Made by a program: the position numbers and the translations under genes. Positions 24,556-33,369 of a stretch of 64,000 nucleotides of DNA are shown here, in pieces. The notes under the pieces are model-generated. The model worked only from the letters and a program-made list of their open reading frames with translations, searched no databases and was not told where the DNA came from. The number at the start of each line of letters is the position of its first letter. Position 1 is the first letter of the stretch. This DNA is from Rhizobium sp. BK602 (GTDB lineage Bacteria; Pseudomonadota; Alphaproteobacteria; Rhizobiales; Rhizobiaceae): assembly GCF_014195095.1 (NCBI RefSeq), contig NZ_JACIBC010000004.1, forward strand, positions 62,001 through 126,000. Direction: 5' to 3'.

Positions 24556-25734
24556 CTAGCTCAAATAGCGCTCGGTCAATCGCGCCCACATGGCAGCGCC
24601 AGTCGTCAGGCTCTCGTCGGCAAAGTCATACTTGGCGCTGTGCAGGATCGCTGAGTTGAGGCCATTGCCGAGACGCAGGAAGGCGCCCGGCTTGTGTTCA
24701 AGGAAATGCGAGAAGTCCTCGCTGCCGGGAATGAGGGCGCACGTCGTTACTCTATCGGCGCCGACGAGCTCTTCAGCAACCTTCCATGCAAATTCGGTTT
24801 CCGCCTCGGAATTGACGACGACGGGATGGCCGTGGACATAGTCGATCTCCGCCGCTGCGCCGAAGCCTTCGGCGACCGACGCCGTGAGCGTCCTGATCCG
24901 TGCTTCCAGAAGCTCCCTCACCTTCGGGTCGAAGGATCTGATGGTCATCAGCAGCTTGGCGTTCTCCGGAATGACGTTCGATGCCTCACCGCTATGGATG
25001 GCACCGACGGTGACGACGGCAGTCTGCGTCGGGTCGACGCTGCGCGATACTACGGTCTGAAGCGTGACGACGAGGTGGCAGGCGACGACGACAGGGTCGA
25101 TCGTCAGATGCGGACGCGAAGCGTGGCCGCCCTTTCCGGTAATGGTGATCTCTGCCGTGTCCGCTGCCGCCATGAGCGGGCCGGTGCGCATCAGGAACGT
25201 CCCTTCAGCTGCGCCCGGATGGTTATGCAGCCCGTAGATGACATCGAAGGGGAAACGCTCGAACAGGCCGTCGGCGATCATCGCCGGTGCGCCGCTGACG
25301 GCGCCGGCCTCTTCGGCAGGCTGGAAGATCAACGTCACCGTGCCATTGAAGCGGCGGGTTCGGGCCAGATATTCGGCGGCACCCAGAAGAATGGTCGTAT
25401 GGCCGTCATGGCCGCAGGCATGCATCTTGCCCGATACCTTGCTGGCATGCTCCAAGCCCGTCTGCTCGATGATCGGTAGGGCATCCATGTCGGCGCGGAT
25501 GGCGATGCTCTTTTTGCCGCTGCCCACAGTCATGCGGGCGACGACACCGTGACCGCCGACATTGCGGGTCACCTCGTAACCCCAGGCCTCCAGCTTGTCG
25601 GCAACGAAACGCGCGGTTTCGGCTTCTTCGAAGGAAAGCTCGGGATTGGCGTGAAGGTGGCGGCGGATCGCCGTCAACTCGGCTTTCATCGGTTCGAAAT
25701 CTGAGATGCTGGCGTAGTCGTTCTTGAGGGTCAT
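24556..25734 (-). CDS. M20-family amidohydrolase (hippurate/aminoacylase type)
   Basis: A 392-residue metallo-amidohydrolase of the M20D group (HipO, IAA-amino-acid hydrolase and N-acyl-amino-acid hydrolase relatives). Metal-binding features are present: ACGHDGHT (~105-112), the QPAEEAG catalytic pair (~137-143), GLHNHPG and GSEDFSHF near the C-terminus. The dimerisation domain contains GKGGHASRPH. There is no signal peptide, so it works in the cytosol. It is the last gene after an amino-acid-type ABC transporter on the same strand, 78 bases away. The pair probably imports and hydrolyses an N-acyl amino acid or conjugate; the exact substrate is inference. Confidence 0.92.
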   Translation of the reverse strand: MTLKNDYASISDFEPMKAELTAIRRHLHANPELSFEEAETARFVADKLEAWGYEVTRNVGGHGVVARMTVGSGKKSIAIRADMDALPIIEQTGLEHASKVSGKMHACGHDGHTTILLGAAEYLARTRRFNGTVTLIFQPAEEAGAVSGAPAMIADGLFERFPFDVIYGLHNHPGAAEGTFLMRTGPLMAAADTAEITITGKGGHASRPHLTIDPVVVACHLVVTLQTVVSRSVDPTQTAVVTVGAIHSGEASNVIPENAKLLMTIRSFDPKVRELLEARIRTLTASVAEGFGAAAEIDYVHGHPVVVNSEAETEFAWKVAEELVGADRVTTCALIPGSEDFSHFLEHKPGAFLRLGNGLNSAILHSAKYDFADESLTTGAAMWARLTERYLS

Positions 25735-25812
25735 GGCTGTTCCGGTCTTGCATGGAGCCGCCGCCGCGGCGCGCGGCGGGCGGCGGGCGGCTGAGAGGGA
25801 AGAGAGACCGCG

Positions 25813-26604
25813 CTAGATGAAGCGCGACAGGAAGCTTCTGGTACGCGGATGCTGCGGATTGCCGATCACATCCTCCGGCTTGCCTTGCTCGACGATCTTG
25901 CCACCATCCATGAAGACGACACGATCTGCCGCCTCGCGGGCAAAGCCGATCTCGTGGGTGACGACGATCATCGTCAGGCCTTGGCTGGCGAGATCGCGCA
26001 TGGTCGACAGCACCTCGCCGACGAGTTCCGGGTCGAGCGCGGAGGTCGGCTCATCGAACAGCATCAGCTTCGGCTTGATCGCCAGTGCCCTGGCAATCGC
26101 CACCCGCTGCTGTTGCCCGCCGGAGAGTTGCCGAGGGTAGTTGTGAGCCTTGGCCGACAGGCCAACGCGATCCAGCAGCGCCAGTGCGTTTTCGGTCGCC
26201 TGGCTGCGGCTTTCGCCATGGATGCCGATCGGCGCCTCGATGACATTCTGCAGCGCCGTCATATGCGGATAGAGATTGAACTGCTGGAACACCATGCCGA
26301 TCTTGCGCCGCTGCAGCGCGATCGCATGGCTGGACAGTTTGACGAGCCGGCCCTTGTTCAGCCGATAGCCGATCTGCTCGTCATCCACCTCGATCGAGCC
26401 ACGATTGATCGATTCCAGATGGTTGATGCAGCGCAGGAAGGTCGACTTGCCAGAGCCGGAGGGGCCGAGGATGACGACGACTTCGCCCGGCACGACATCG
26501 AGGTCGATGCCTTTCAGCACTTCGAGATTTTCGAAGGACTTGTGGACGTTGCGCGCCTGTACCAGCGGCGGCGTGTTGGCGACACTGTTCACGAGGACGC
26601 TCAT
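25813..26604 (-). CDS. Polar amino-acid ABC transporter, ATP-binding protein
   Basis: A 263-residue ATPase of the GlnQ/HisP class. Walker A is GPSGSGKST (47-55), the Q-loop is in VFQQFNLYPHMT, the signature is LSGGQQQR, Walker B is LMLFDEPTSALD and the H-loop is VTHE. The insert after ESINRGSIEVDDEQIGY is longer than in GlnQ, as in HisP-like members. The start overlaps the permease stop by four bases (ATGA), so expression is coupled. It energises the importer formed with the permease and binding protein upstream. Confidence 0.94.
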   Translation of the reverse strand: MSVLVNSVANTPPLVQARNVHKSFENLEVLKGIDLDVVPGEVVVILGPSGSGKSTFLRCINHLESINRGSIEVDDEQIGYRLNKGRLVKLSSHAIALQRRKIGMVFQQFNLYPHMTALQNVIEAPIGIHGESRSQATENALALLDRVGLSAKAHNYPRQLSGGQQQRVAIARALAIKPKLMLFDEPTSALDPELVGEVLSTMRDLASQGLTMIVVTHEIGFAREAADRVVFMDGGKIVEQGKPEDVIGNPQHPRTRSFLSRFI

Positions 26605-27545
26605 TGACCTGCCTCCTGTGCCGGCACCAGCGCCGGCGCGCTGTCGGTTGCGACCTTCGTCCCACCGGAGCGACGGTCGGCGCGGCTATAATAGCGCTCG
26701 ATGTAGCTCTGGCCGATGTTGAGCACCGAGGTGATCAGCAGATACCAGATGACGGCCACCAGCAGCATCGGGATGACTTCGAAGGTGCGGTTGTAGATCG
26801 ACTGCACGGAGTAGAGCAGGTCGGCCATGGCGATGACGCTGACGAGCGAGGTCGCCTTGATCATGCTGATGAGCTGGTTGCCGGTCGGCGGCACAATGGA
26901 GCGCATGGCCTGCGGAATGATGATGCGGCGCAGCGCCCGGATCCGCGTCATGCCGAAGGCTTCGGCCGTTTCGAACTGGCCTCTGTCGACCGAAAGCAGG
27001 CCGCCGCGGATGATCTCAGCCATATAGGCGGCTTCGTTCAGCGCGAGACCGGCAATCGCTGCCGTCATCGGGCTGATGACCGAATTGGTGTCCCAGCTGA
27101 CAAAGGTCGGGCCGAAGGGGATGCCGATCGACAACGCCGGGAAGAGTGTGGAGAGATTGTACCAGAAGATCAGCTGCACGAGCAGCGGCGTGCCGCGGAA
27201 GAACCAGATGAACAGCGAGGCGAGCGAGCTTGCCAGCCTATCCTTCGACATGCGGGCAATCGCCAAGAGCAGGCCGAAGGCGATACCGAGCGCCATGGCG
27301 ATGACGGTCAGGCCGAGCGAGACATAGAGACCGCTGATGACGACAGGATCGAAGAAATACTGGGCAACGACATGCCAGCCGAAGTTTTCATTGTGGGCGA
27401 TCGACCAGCCACAATAGGCTGCGATCAATAATGTGACGATCCAGGCTGTCACGCGGCCCTTCGGGAACGGTGTGTGGGCATTCGCCACATCCCGTTCCGC
27501 CGCATCGCCGGATGGCGATGCGATATCTACGGAATTCGTACTCAT
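26601..27545 (-). CDS. Polar amino-acid ABC transporter, permease
   Basis: A 314-residue inner-membrane permease of the HisMQ/GlnP class. The ABC-interaction EAA loop is in EAAYMAEIIRGGLLSVDRGQ. It is longer than the usual ~220-240 residues because of an extra N-terminal hydrophobic helix (VTAWIVTLLIAAYCGWSI) and a hydrophilic tail. Only one permease gene is present in this transporter, so it probably forms a homodimer. It overlaps both neighbours by ATGA. Confidence 0.93.
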   Translation of the reverse strand: MSTNSVDIASPSGDAAERDVANAHTPFPKGRVTAWIVTLLIAAYCGWSIAHNENFGWHVVAQYFFDPVVISGLYVSLGLTVIAMALGIAFGLLLAIARMSKDRLASSLASLFIWFFRGTPLLVQLIFWYNLSTLFPALSIGIPFGPTFVSWDTNSVISPMTAAIAGLALNEAAYMAEIIRGGLLSVDRGQFETAEAFGMTRIRALRRIIIPQAMRSIVPPTGNQLISMIKATSLVSVIAMADLLYSVQSIYNRTFEVIPMLLVAVIWYLLITSVLNIGQSYIERYYSRADRRSGGTKVATDSAPALVPAQEAGQ

Positions 27546-28438
27546 TTCGGCAAGGTCCCGCCAAGATTGATGCCCGGTTCCTTGATCATGTTGTTCTCAA
27601 GGCCCCATTTCTTCATGATGGCGGCATAGGTGCCATTGTCCATCAGAACCTTGATGACATCCTTCAGAATGGGACCGAGCGGCGAGCCCTTCGGCACGAC
27701 CGCGCCCTGATAGAGATCTTCAAAGCCGTTCTTCTGGCCGACGCCGGTCAGTTCAAGCTGTCCGTTTGCCTGCGAGACGAAATAGGTGAGCGGCGCCTGC
27801 GAGGAGAAGAAGGCGTCGGAACGCTTGGAGCGGACGGCCAGGATCGAGCTCGGCTGATCGGTGAAGGACTGGACCTCGATCGCAGCCTTGCCATCGGTCT
27901 TGCATTTCTCGGCCTGGACCTGGATCACCTTTTCGGCCGAGCCGCCGGCCATGACGGCGATGCGCTGGCCGCAAGCGCTGTCGAGCGAGGTGATGGCCTT
28001 CGGGTTGCCCTTCTGGACGGCGAAGACGACGAATTCCTGTACCCAGTCGACGAAGTCATTGGCTTCCTCACGGCTCTTGAAATCGCCGATCGGGCCGAAG
28101 GCGAATTGGTAGCGGCCGGAATTGATGCCGGCGAGAATGGCCGGCAGGCCGCTGACGCTTTCATGCTCGATCTTCACGCCAAGCACCTCGCCGATCGCAT
28201 CGGTCAGATCGGCGCTGGCGCCAGTCAATTTCGTGCCGGTGACGATTTCATAGGGAGGGAAGGAACCGTTGTTGACCGAGATCATCTTGCCTGCGGTGCG
28301 GATCGCGTCCGGCAGTTTGGCCTGTAGATCGGTGTTGACCGAGAGTTTCGGCAGGCTCGCATCCTCAGCGAAGGCAGCACCCGACATCATCAGGCTTGCG
28401 AGGGCGAGGTAGGTTATCTTTTTCAGCGACATATTCAT
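27542..28438 (-). CDS. Polar amino-acid ABC transporter, substrate-binding protein
   Basis: A 298-residue periplasmic binding protein of SBP family 3. An N-terminal signal peptide (MNMSLKKITYLALASLMMSGAAFAED) is followed by the lobe-I motif NNGSFPPYEIV, and the C-terminus ends with the conserved ILKDVIKVLMDNGTYAAIMKKWG segment. Two cysteines (SACGQ and EKCKT) could form a disulphide in the second lobe. It is the first gene of the importer unit, overlapping the permease. Ligand likely a polar or N-acylated amino acid, given the M20 hydrolase at the end of the same gene run. Confidence 0.93.
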   Translation of the reverse strand: MNMSLKKITYLALASLMMSGAAFAEDASLPKLSVNTDLQAKLPDAIRTAGKMISVNNGSFPPYEIVTGTKLTGASADLTDAIGEVLGVKIEHESVSGLPAILAGINSGRYQFAFGPIGDFKSREEANDFVDWVQEFVVFAVQKGNPKAITSLDSACGQRIAVMAGGSAEKVIQVQAEKCKTDGKAAIEVQSFTDQPSSILAVRSKRSDAFFSSQAPLTYFVSQANGQLELTGVGQKNGFEDLYQGAVVPKGSPLGPILKDVIKVLMDNGTYAAIMKKWGLENNMIKEPGINLGGTLPK

Positions 28439-28477
28439 TCCCCTTTTTGCTTTGCGTCTTTGAATTTTAGTCGGTGA

Positions 28478-29455
28478 TCAGGCTGAATTCGTGGGACTGC
28501 CATCGACGTCGAACGGAAAGAGTTCTTCCGGCGTCATCAGCCGCGGCAGGATGCCCTGCACATGCAATTCCCCGGCGAAATCGGCGATCATCTTGCGGTT
28601 GGCGGCAAAGCCGCTCGCATCCCAGCCTTCCGGCAGTTCTGCCGCCGATTTCAAGAGTTCGTCGAGCATGAAGGGCGTGGTGTCGGCATATTTGCGCCGC
28701 TTGCTCAGCCAGACGCGCTGCGATTCATCGATCAGGGCGCTCAACTCGGCCATGATCCAAGGATGCTCGGCGACAAACTCCGCCTTGAACCCGATCAGGT
28801 GCATACCCGGTACATAGCCCACCTCGGCAAAATAGCGATGTTCGGCAGCGCGGAAATCCGGCAGGAGCTGGCGAAAGCCGGAATGACCGGCGAAATAGCC
28901 ATCCGGCATGAAGGGTGTGAAGATCGCGTCGAGCAGGCCTTCCTTGAGCAGCTCCACCATCGGCCTTTCGCCCGGTGCTGCCTCGATGCGGCCGGGGCGG
29001 CCAAACCCGTCGAGGCGATCGGTGATCGGGTGCGCTTCGGTCAGGCGGCCGGCATACCACATGGCGTCCTCGACGCCCACGCCTTCGCGCCGGAGTGCTG
29101 CCCGCGTCCAGGTATTGCCGGAGTCGCGCCAGCCAGTGACGCCGATACGCTTGCCCCTCAGCTGAGCAAAACTCGTGATCGGGCTGTCCTTGGCGGTGAT
29201 GACGCAGCGGTGGCGGAAACCACGCATGATGAAGTTCGGTATGCCGACCACGCTTTCGTCACCGTCGATGCGCAGCTGCGTGTAGCGGCTGAACGAGGTT
29301 TCGGCTGCGTCATAGGCGTCGCTCTTGCCCACATGCGAGACCAGCGTGCCGATCCGGTCCACCTTGATATCGAGTTTGGGGGAGGAGACGTCACCCAGGA
29401 CCAACGGCGTCATATAGTCCCAGTCACGGAGGGCAAGGCGGAGAGTAAGGGGCAT
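28478..29455 (-). CDS. Cytoplasmic PBP-like protein (NMT1 / 4,5-dihydroxyphthalate decarboxylase-like)
   Basis: A 325-residue protein with the periplasmic-binding-protein fold but no signal peptide. The pattern (LRLALRDWDYMTPL, then YDAAETSFSRYTQ, RHRCVITAKDSPITSFAQLRGKRIGV) resembles proteins annotated as 4,5-dihydroxyphthalate decarboxylase or NMT1-like. The ATG at 29455 is preferred to the upstream TTG, which would lie close to the regulator's operator. It is 39 bases upstream of the amino-acid transporter genes and probably in the same transcript. It could be an enzyme or a cytosolic ligand-binding protein. The divergent MocR regulator is its likely controller. Confidence 0.75.
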   Translation of the reverse strand: MPLTLRLALRDWDYMTPLVLGDVSSPKLDIKVDRIGTLVSHVGKSDAYDAAETSFSRYTQLRIDGDESVVGIPNFIMRGFRHRCVITAKDSPITSFAQLRGKRIGVTGWRDSGNTWTRAALRREGVGVEDAMWYAGRLTEAHPITDRLDGFGRPGRIEAAPGERPMVELLKEGLLDAIFTPFMPDGYFAGHSGFRQLLPDFRAAEHRYFAEVGYVPGMHLIGFKAEFVAEHPWIMAELSALIDESQRVWLSKRRKYADTTPFMLDELLKSAAELPEGWDASGFAANRKMIADFAGELHVQGILPRLMTPEELFPFDVDGSPTNSA

Positions 29456-29494
29456 GAAGTTCACTCGCGGGAAAATTTGTTTTCTCAACGACTA

Positions 29495-29540
29495 AATGTT
29501 CAATATAAGTCGATCAAATGTTATTACGTTATTGAACATT
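29495..29540. promoter_or_regulatory. 11-bp inverted repeat between the PBP-like gene and the MocR gene
   Basis: AATGTTCAATA (29495-29505) and its exact reverse complement TATTGAACATT (29530-29540) flank a 24-base AT-rich spacer. The pair fills most of the short gap between the divergent starts at 29455 and 29555, the right place for a MocR-family operator controlling both. An extra AATGTTATT half-like stretch lies inside. Confidence 0.65.
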
Positions 29541-29554
29541 AAAATGGTGCGAAA

Positions 29555-30880
29555 ATGAGCGAAGATCGGGACGCGAAATGGTTTGCCGAAAAATTGAGCG
29601 ACCGAACCATCCGTGGTATCGCGCTGGAGACGAGTGCGCTCATTCGCGCCGGCGCGCTGCCGGTCGGCACCAAATTGCCGCCCATCCGGGATCTCGCTTT
29701 TGTTCTTGGCATAAGTCCGGCGACCCTGTCCGAAGCCTGGAGCGAGCTCAGGCGCCAGAAGATCATCAGCGGACGCGGCAGGAACGGCACATGGGTCAGC
29801 GGCGATCGCTTCGTCGCCAAGCCGGCGCGGCTCGCAAGTGTCGGCGATTATGGCACTGACGCCCTGAACCTGACGGCCGCCGTTCCGGACGTGCGACTGC
29901 TGCCGAAGCTGGAGGCGGCGATGGCCTACGGAGCTTCGGCTGAAAATCTCAACAGCTACGAGCGCAGCCGTATCCTGCCGGAGCTCGAAGACGAGGTCAG
30001 AAAGACGTGGCCTTACGAGCCCGAGGCGTTTCTGGCGACCAATGGCGGCTATAATGCCGTCTACACCTTGATCAACGCCCTGGTCATGCCAGGCGCCGCC
30101 GTTGCGATCGAAGACCCCACAGGCATGCGCCTTCTGGATATTCTCGAGGATCGAGGTGCACGCATCATTCCGGTGAAATGCGACCGGGAGGGACCGCTGC
30201 CATCGTCACTGGAAGAGGCACTGAGGTACCGACCCGTCGCCTTCATCTTTCAACCACGCATCCATTCCGTCACCGGCCAGAGCGTGAGTTCCGCGCGTAT
30301 GGCACGCATAGCCGAGATTCTTCGCGACAAGGACACATTGATCGTGGAGGACGATGGCGTTGCCGATATCTCGACGGCGCCGCGCCATTCGATGGGACAT
30401 CTTTTTCCCGATCGCGTCATCCATATTCTGTCTTACTCGAAGACGCACGGGCCGGATCTGCGACTGGCGGTGCTGTCGAGCTCGCGGGCGATCGTCGAGC
30501 AGATCCAGTCCTATCGCAGCTTCAGTGCCGGATGGACGAGCCGTATCCTCCAGTCCGCCGCGGCGTGGCTTCTTCGGGATCCGGTGACCGATGCAACGCT
30601 GCGGCGAGCGCGGCAAATCTACAGCGAGCGCCGCTCCAATCTCATCCGGTCGCTTAACGAGCGCGGCGTGGAAGCCGCTCATGGCAACGGTTTATGTGCC
30701 TGGGTCCCGGTTTCGTCGGAAACATTTGCACTGGTCACGCTGGCAGCTCGCGGTATCGCTGTTCATCCCGGGACCAAATTTTCGGTTCTGCCCAGCAGCC
30801 ATCTGCGCGTTGCCACGTCCAATCTGACGGATCGCTGCGAAGAGGTGGCTGCCGCGATCGCACTCGCCGCCGTGCACTGA
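29555..30880 (+). CDS. MocR-type GntR regulator with aminotransferase-like domain
   Basis: A 441-residue regulator. The N-terminal winged helix (about 15-80) contains LPPIRDLAFVLGISPATLSEAWSEL. The rest is a fold-type-I PLP aminotransferase-like domain, with the PLP-binding Lys296 in SYSKTHGPDLR and the aspartate in IVEDDGVAD. MocR proteins sense PLP-bound or amine ligands and usually regulate a divergent gene. Here the divergent unit is the PBP-like protein plus amino-acid importer and M20 hydrolase, with a perfect inverted repeat in the gap. The linker is about average for the family. Confidence 0.92.
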   Translation: MSEDRDAKWFAEKLSDRTIRGIALETSALIRAGALPVGTKLPPIRDLAFVLGISPATLSEAWSELRRQKIISGRGRNGTWVSGDRFVAKPARLASVGDYGTDALNLTAAVPDVRLLPKLEAAMAYGASAENLNSYERSRILPELEDEVRKTWPYEPEAFLATNGGYNAVYTLINALVMPGAAVAIEDPTGMRLLDILEDRGARIIPVKCDREGPLPSSLEEALRYRPVAFIFQPRIHSVTGQSVSSARMARIAEILRDKDTLIVEDDGVADISTAPRHSMGHLFPDRVIHILSYSKTHGPDLRLAVLSSSRAIVEQIQSYRSFSAGWTSRILQSAAAWLLRDPVTDATLRRARQIYSERRSNLIRSLNERGVEAAHGNGLCAWVPVSSETFALVTLAARGIAVHPGTKFSVLPSSHLRVATSNLTDRCEEVAAAIALAAVH

Positions 30881-30995
30881 CACGGCCTGTTACGGCTCAG
30901 CGATCGGGGCTCGGAGACCTGCAAAAACAATATTGGATTCGAGGTCGCGGGAAGTTGTAGACTGCTGACCTGGATGCGCGCGGAGTCACGGCTGA

Positions 30996-31745
30996 ATGCC
31001 CGTTTTCAATTTCAAGGTACATGGAGAAAAGGGGGAGTTCCTTTTTCTGGTGCATGGCTGGTGCTGCGATCATACATTCTGGCGTTTTCAAACAGCGCGG
31101 CTGGCCAGCCGATTCCGGGTCGTGACACTCGACCTTGAAGGCCATGGCCTTTCGGCAGGCACATCGGAATTCAGCATCGACAGGTTTGCCGAAAACATCG
31201 TCGCCGTGGCGGACGCGCTCGATGTAAGCAAGCTTGCCCTGATGGGCCATTCCATGGGCGGCCCCGTCGCCATAGAGGCTGGCTTGCGTCTCGCCGAGCG
31301 TTGCAAATTCATCCTCGGCGTCGATACGTTCACCGACGCGGCCTTTTACCAGCGCCGCCCCGCCGATGAGGTCGCATTGAGAGTTGAAAAATTCGCGGCG
31401 AATTTCGAAGCCACAATGGCGAAAATGGTGCGCAACATCACCGCACCCCAAACGGAGCCCACCGTCATCGCCGATATTATCCGGGTTATGACACGATGCG
31501 ACAGAAACGTCGCGCTGACGGCTTTGAGATCCTTGCTGGAATGGGACATGGAAGCGCGCTGGCCGCTTCTGGATATTCCGGCCGCCACCATCAACTCCGC
31601 CATGCTCCGCGGTGGCGCCGAACTCGATCTGGCCAATCTCGATCTGCGCTTCATGCATGATGTAGGCCATTTTCCGATGCTTGAGAGCCCGGATGCCTTC
31701 AATTCAATCGCAATGACCATTCTCGAAGAACATGGTGCCGGCTGA
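30996..31745 (+). CDS. Alpha/beta hydrolase
   Basis: A 249-residue serine hydrolase. The oxyanion region is LVHGWCCDH, the nucleophile elbow GHSMGG holds Ser86, and His225 in HDVGHFP completes the likely triad with an Asp between. The cytosolic enzyme has no signal peptide. It converges on a GntR regulator gene and lies at the edge of a block with an amidase and a maleate-isomerase-fold enzyme. In nicotinate breakdown an enzyme of this fold (NicD) deformylates N-formylmaleamate, which makes that type of reaction an attractive but unproven guess. Confidence 0.85.
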   Translation: MPVFNFKVHGEKGEFLFLVHGWCCDHTFWRFQTARLASRFRVVTLDLEGHGLSAGTSEFSIDRFAENIVAVADALDVSKLALMGHSMGGPVAIEAGLRLAERCKFILGVDTFTDAAFYQRRPADEVALRVEKFAANFEATMAKMVRNITAPQTEPTVIADIIRVMTRCDRNVALTALRSLLEWDMEARWPLLDIPAATINSAMLRGGAELDLANLDLRFMHDVGHFPMLESPDAFNSIAMTILEEHGAG

Positions 31746-31755
31746 CGGCGCCTTT

Positions 31756-32481
31756 TCAGCCCTCCTGAACAAGGGCCGCCGGCAGGGCCGCGATAAAGTC
31801 CGCCAGGTCATCGCCCAGGAGACTGACATGCTCGCTGGCGGTTTTGAACGCCGTTTCGGCGTCGGCATGCTCGATGGCGTCGAGGATGCGCTCATGTTCG
31901 CCGATCGTCGCCGCCATGCGACCCGGCTGATAGGTGACGTAACGTCGATAGGCGGCCACACGGCGCCGCAGCGCCCGGGTCTGACCCGCAAGGAAATGCG
32001 TATGCGCCGCATCGTAGAGCAGTTCGTGGAACTCGGAATTGATGGCGTAGAAATTGTCCGGATTACCCGCTGAAAGGGCGTCAATGAGCCTCGCATGAAT
32101 TTCGCGCAGCGCCGCTTTTTCGGAGACGGTCGCCCGGCGCGCCGCCAGCTTGGCGCATAGCCCCTCGAGTACCGCCATCATCTGGAACATTTCCAGGAGG
32201 ATCGGGATCGAAATGATCGCGACCGTGATGCCCTGCCGTCCGCGTATGTCGACAAGGCCGGCCGCGCTCAATGCTCTCAGCGCCTCCCGGACCGGCGTCC
32301 GAGAGACCTTGAAACGGGCTGCAAGCTCGACTTCGTCAAGGCGTTCGCCGGGCTTGAGCGTACCGCTGACGATCATCTCCTCCAGACGATTGCGCAATTC
32401 GTCGGAAAGCGTTCCCCCGCCCGCGCGTACATCGCCGTCGTCGGACACCAATAGAACCGATCCGGTCTCTTGCCCCGTCAT
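31756..32481 (-). CDS. GntR-family regulator, FCD subfamily
   Basis: A 241-residue regulator. The winged helix lies near residues 20-85 (LDEVELAARFKVSRTPVREALRALSAAGLV). The FCD ligand domain follows, with the metal-site residues in FHELLYDAAH and the C-terminal EHERILDAIEHAD. The ATG at 32481 is used because the longer frame adds 17 residues unlike GntR proteins; the ribosome binding site is weak. It is transcribed toward the hydrolase gene and is the likely regulator of the aldolase-transporter-amidase block around it. Confidence 0.9.
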   Translation of the reverse strand: MTGQETGSVLLVSDDGDVRAGGGTLSDELRNRLEEMIVSGTLKPGERLDEVELAARFKVSRTPVREALRALSAAGLVDIRGRQGITVAIISIPILLEMFQMMAVLEGLCAKLAARRATVSEKAALREIHARLIDALSAGNPDNFYAINSEFHELLYDAAHTHFLAGQTRALRRRVAAYRRYVTYQPGRMAATIGEHERILDAIEHADAETAFKTASEHVSLLGDDLADFIAALPAALVQEG

Positions 32482-32580
32482 GCCATTTTTCCCGTCTTTA
32501 GAACAAGATCTCTTACCGCCACGGATGCACATCCGCAGCAGGTCCCGTCGATTCTACTTCGCATAGATAGGCGGATCATA

Positions 32581-33369
32581 TCAATCGCGATAGGAGGGAT
32601 CGAGCCGATCGAGCAACCGGATGAATGCAGGCCACTCGCGGGAACCCGGAGCAAGAATGTCGCCATGGTGATCATGGAATTGCCTCGCCGCCTTTTCGCT
32701 GACCTCGGTCTTCGGAAGGGCGAGGCGCGATCCGGCACTTGCAGCGCTCTGCGCCATCAGTTGCACGCGAGCCGCCTTTTCAAAATAATACATGAGGATA
32801 AAGGCCTCAGGGATGGTTCTCCCGACAGTCAGAACACCATGATTGCGCAGCACCAGCACATTATGCGGGCCGATATCGTCGATCAGCCGCTGGCGCTCGT
32901 CGGTGTCGATGGCAACGCCTTCATAGTCGTGCAGGCCCATATGCCCCATATAACGCATCGCGAACTGGCTGACGGGCAACAGGCCATCTTCCAGCGCCGA
33001 AATGGCGGTCGCGGCCTCCGAATGGGTATGAAGCACGCAGATTGCATCCTCGCGACCGGAATGAATTGCGCTGTGAATGACAAAGCCGGCCCGGTTCACC
33101 GGATGATCGCTCTTGCCGATCTTGTTTCCGTCCAGATCGATCTTGACGAAGCTCGAGGCATTGATTTCGGAAAACAGCAATCCGTAGGGGTTGATCAGGA
33201 AATGATGCTCCGGGCCTGGCAGCCGAACCGAGATATGGTTGTAGATGAGATCGTCCATGCCGAAATGGGCAACGAGACGATAGCATGCGGCCAATTGGAC
33301 GCGAAGCTCTGCTTCGGACAGCGGCGCTATTGCAACCTCGAGCGGTCTGGAAGTCGATGCCATGTTCAT
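32581..33369 (-). CDS. Class II aldolase/adducin-family protein
   Basis: A 262-residue zinc-dependent aldolase-like protein. Zinc ligands appear in HTHSEAAT and LRNHGVL, and IYNHISVR near the N-terminus is the usual substrate-site loop. Relatives include L-fuculose-phosphate and ribulose-phosphate aldolases and several decarboxylases. The ATG at 33369 overlaps the permease stop (ATGA); a second ATG two codons later is possible because GGTGGA precedes it. Coupling to an SsuABC-type transporter is unusual for sugar-phosphate metabolism and suggests a carboxylate substrate in the same pathway. Confidence 0.88.
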   Translation of the reverse strand: MNMASTSRPLEVAIAPLSEAELRVQLAACYRLVAHFGMDDLIYNHISVRLPGPEHHFLINPYGLLFSEINASSFVKIDLDGNKIGKSDHPVNRAGFVIHSAIHSGREDAICVLHTHSEAATAISALEDGLLPVSQFAMRYMGHMGLHDYEGVAIDTDERQRLIDDIGPHNVLVLRNHGVLTVGRTIPEAFILMYYFEKAARVQLMAQSAASAGSRLALPKTEVSEKAARQFHDHHGDILAPGSREWPAFIRLLDRLDPSYRD

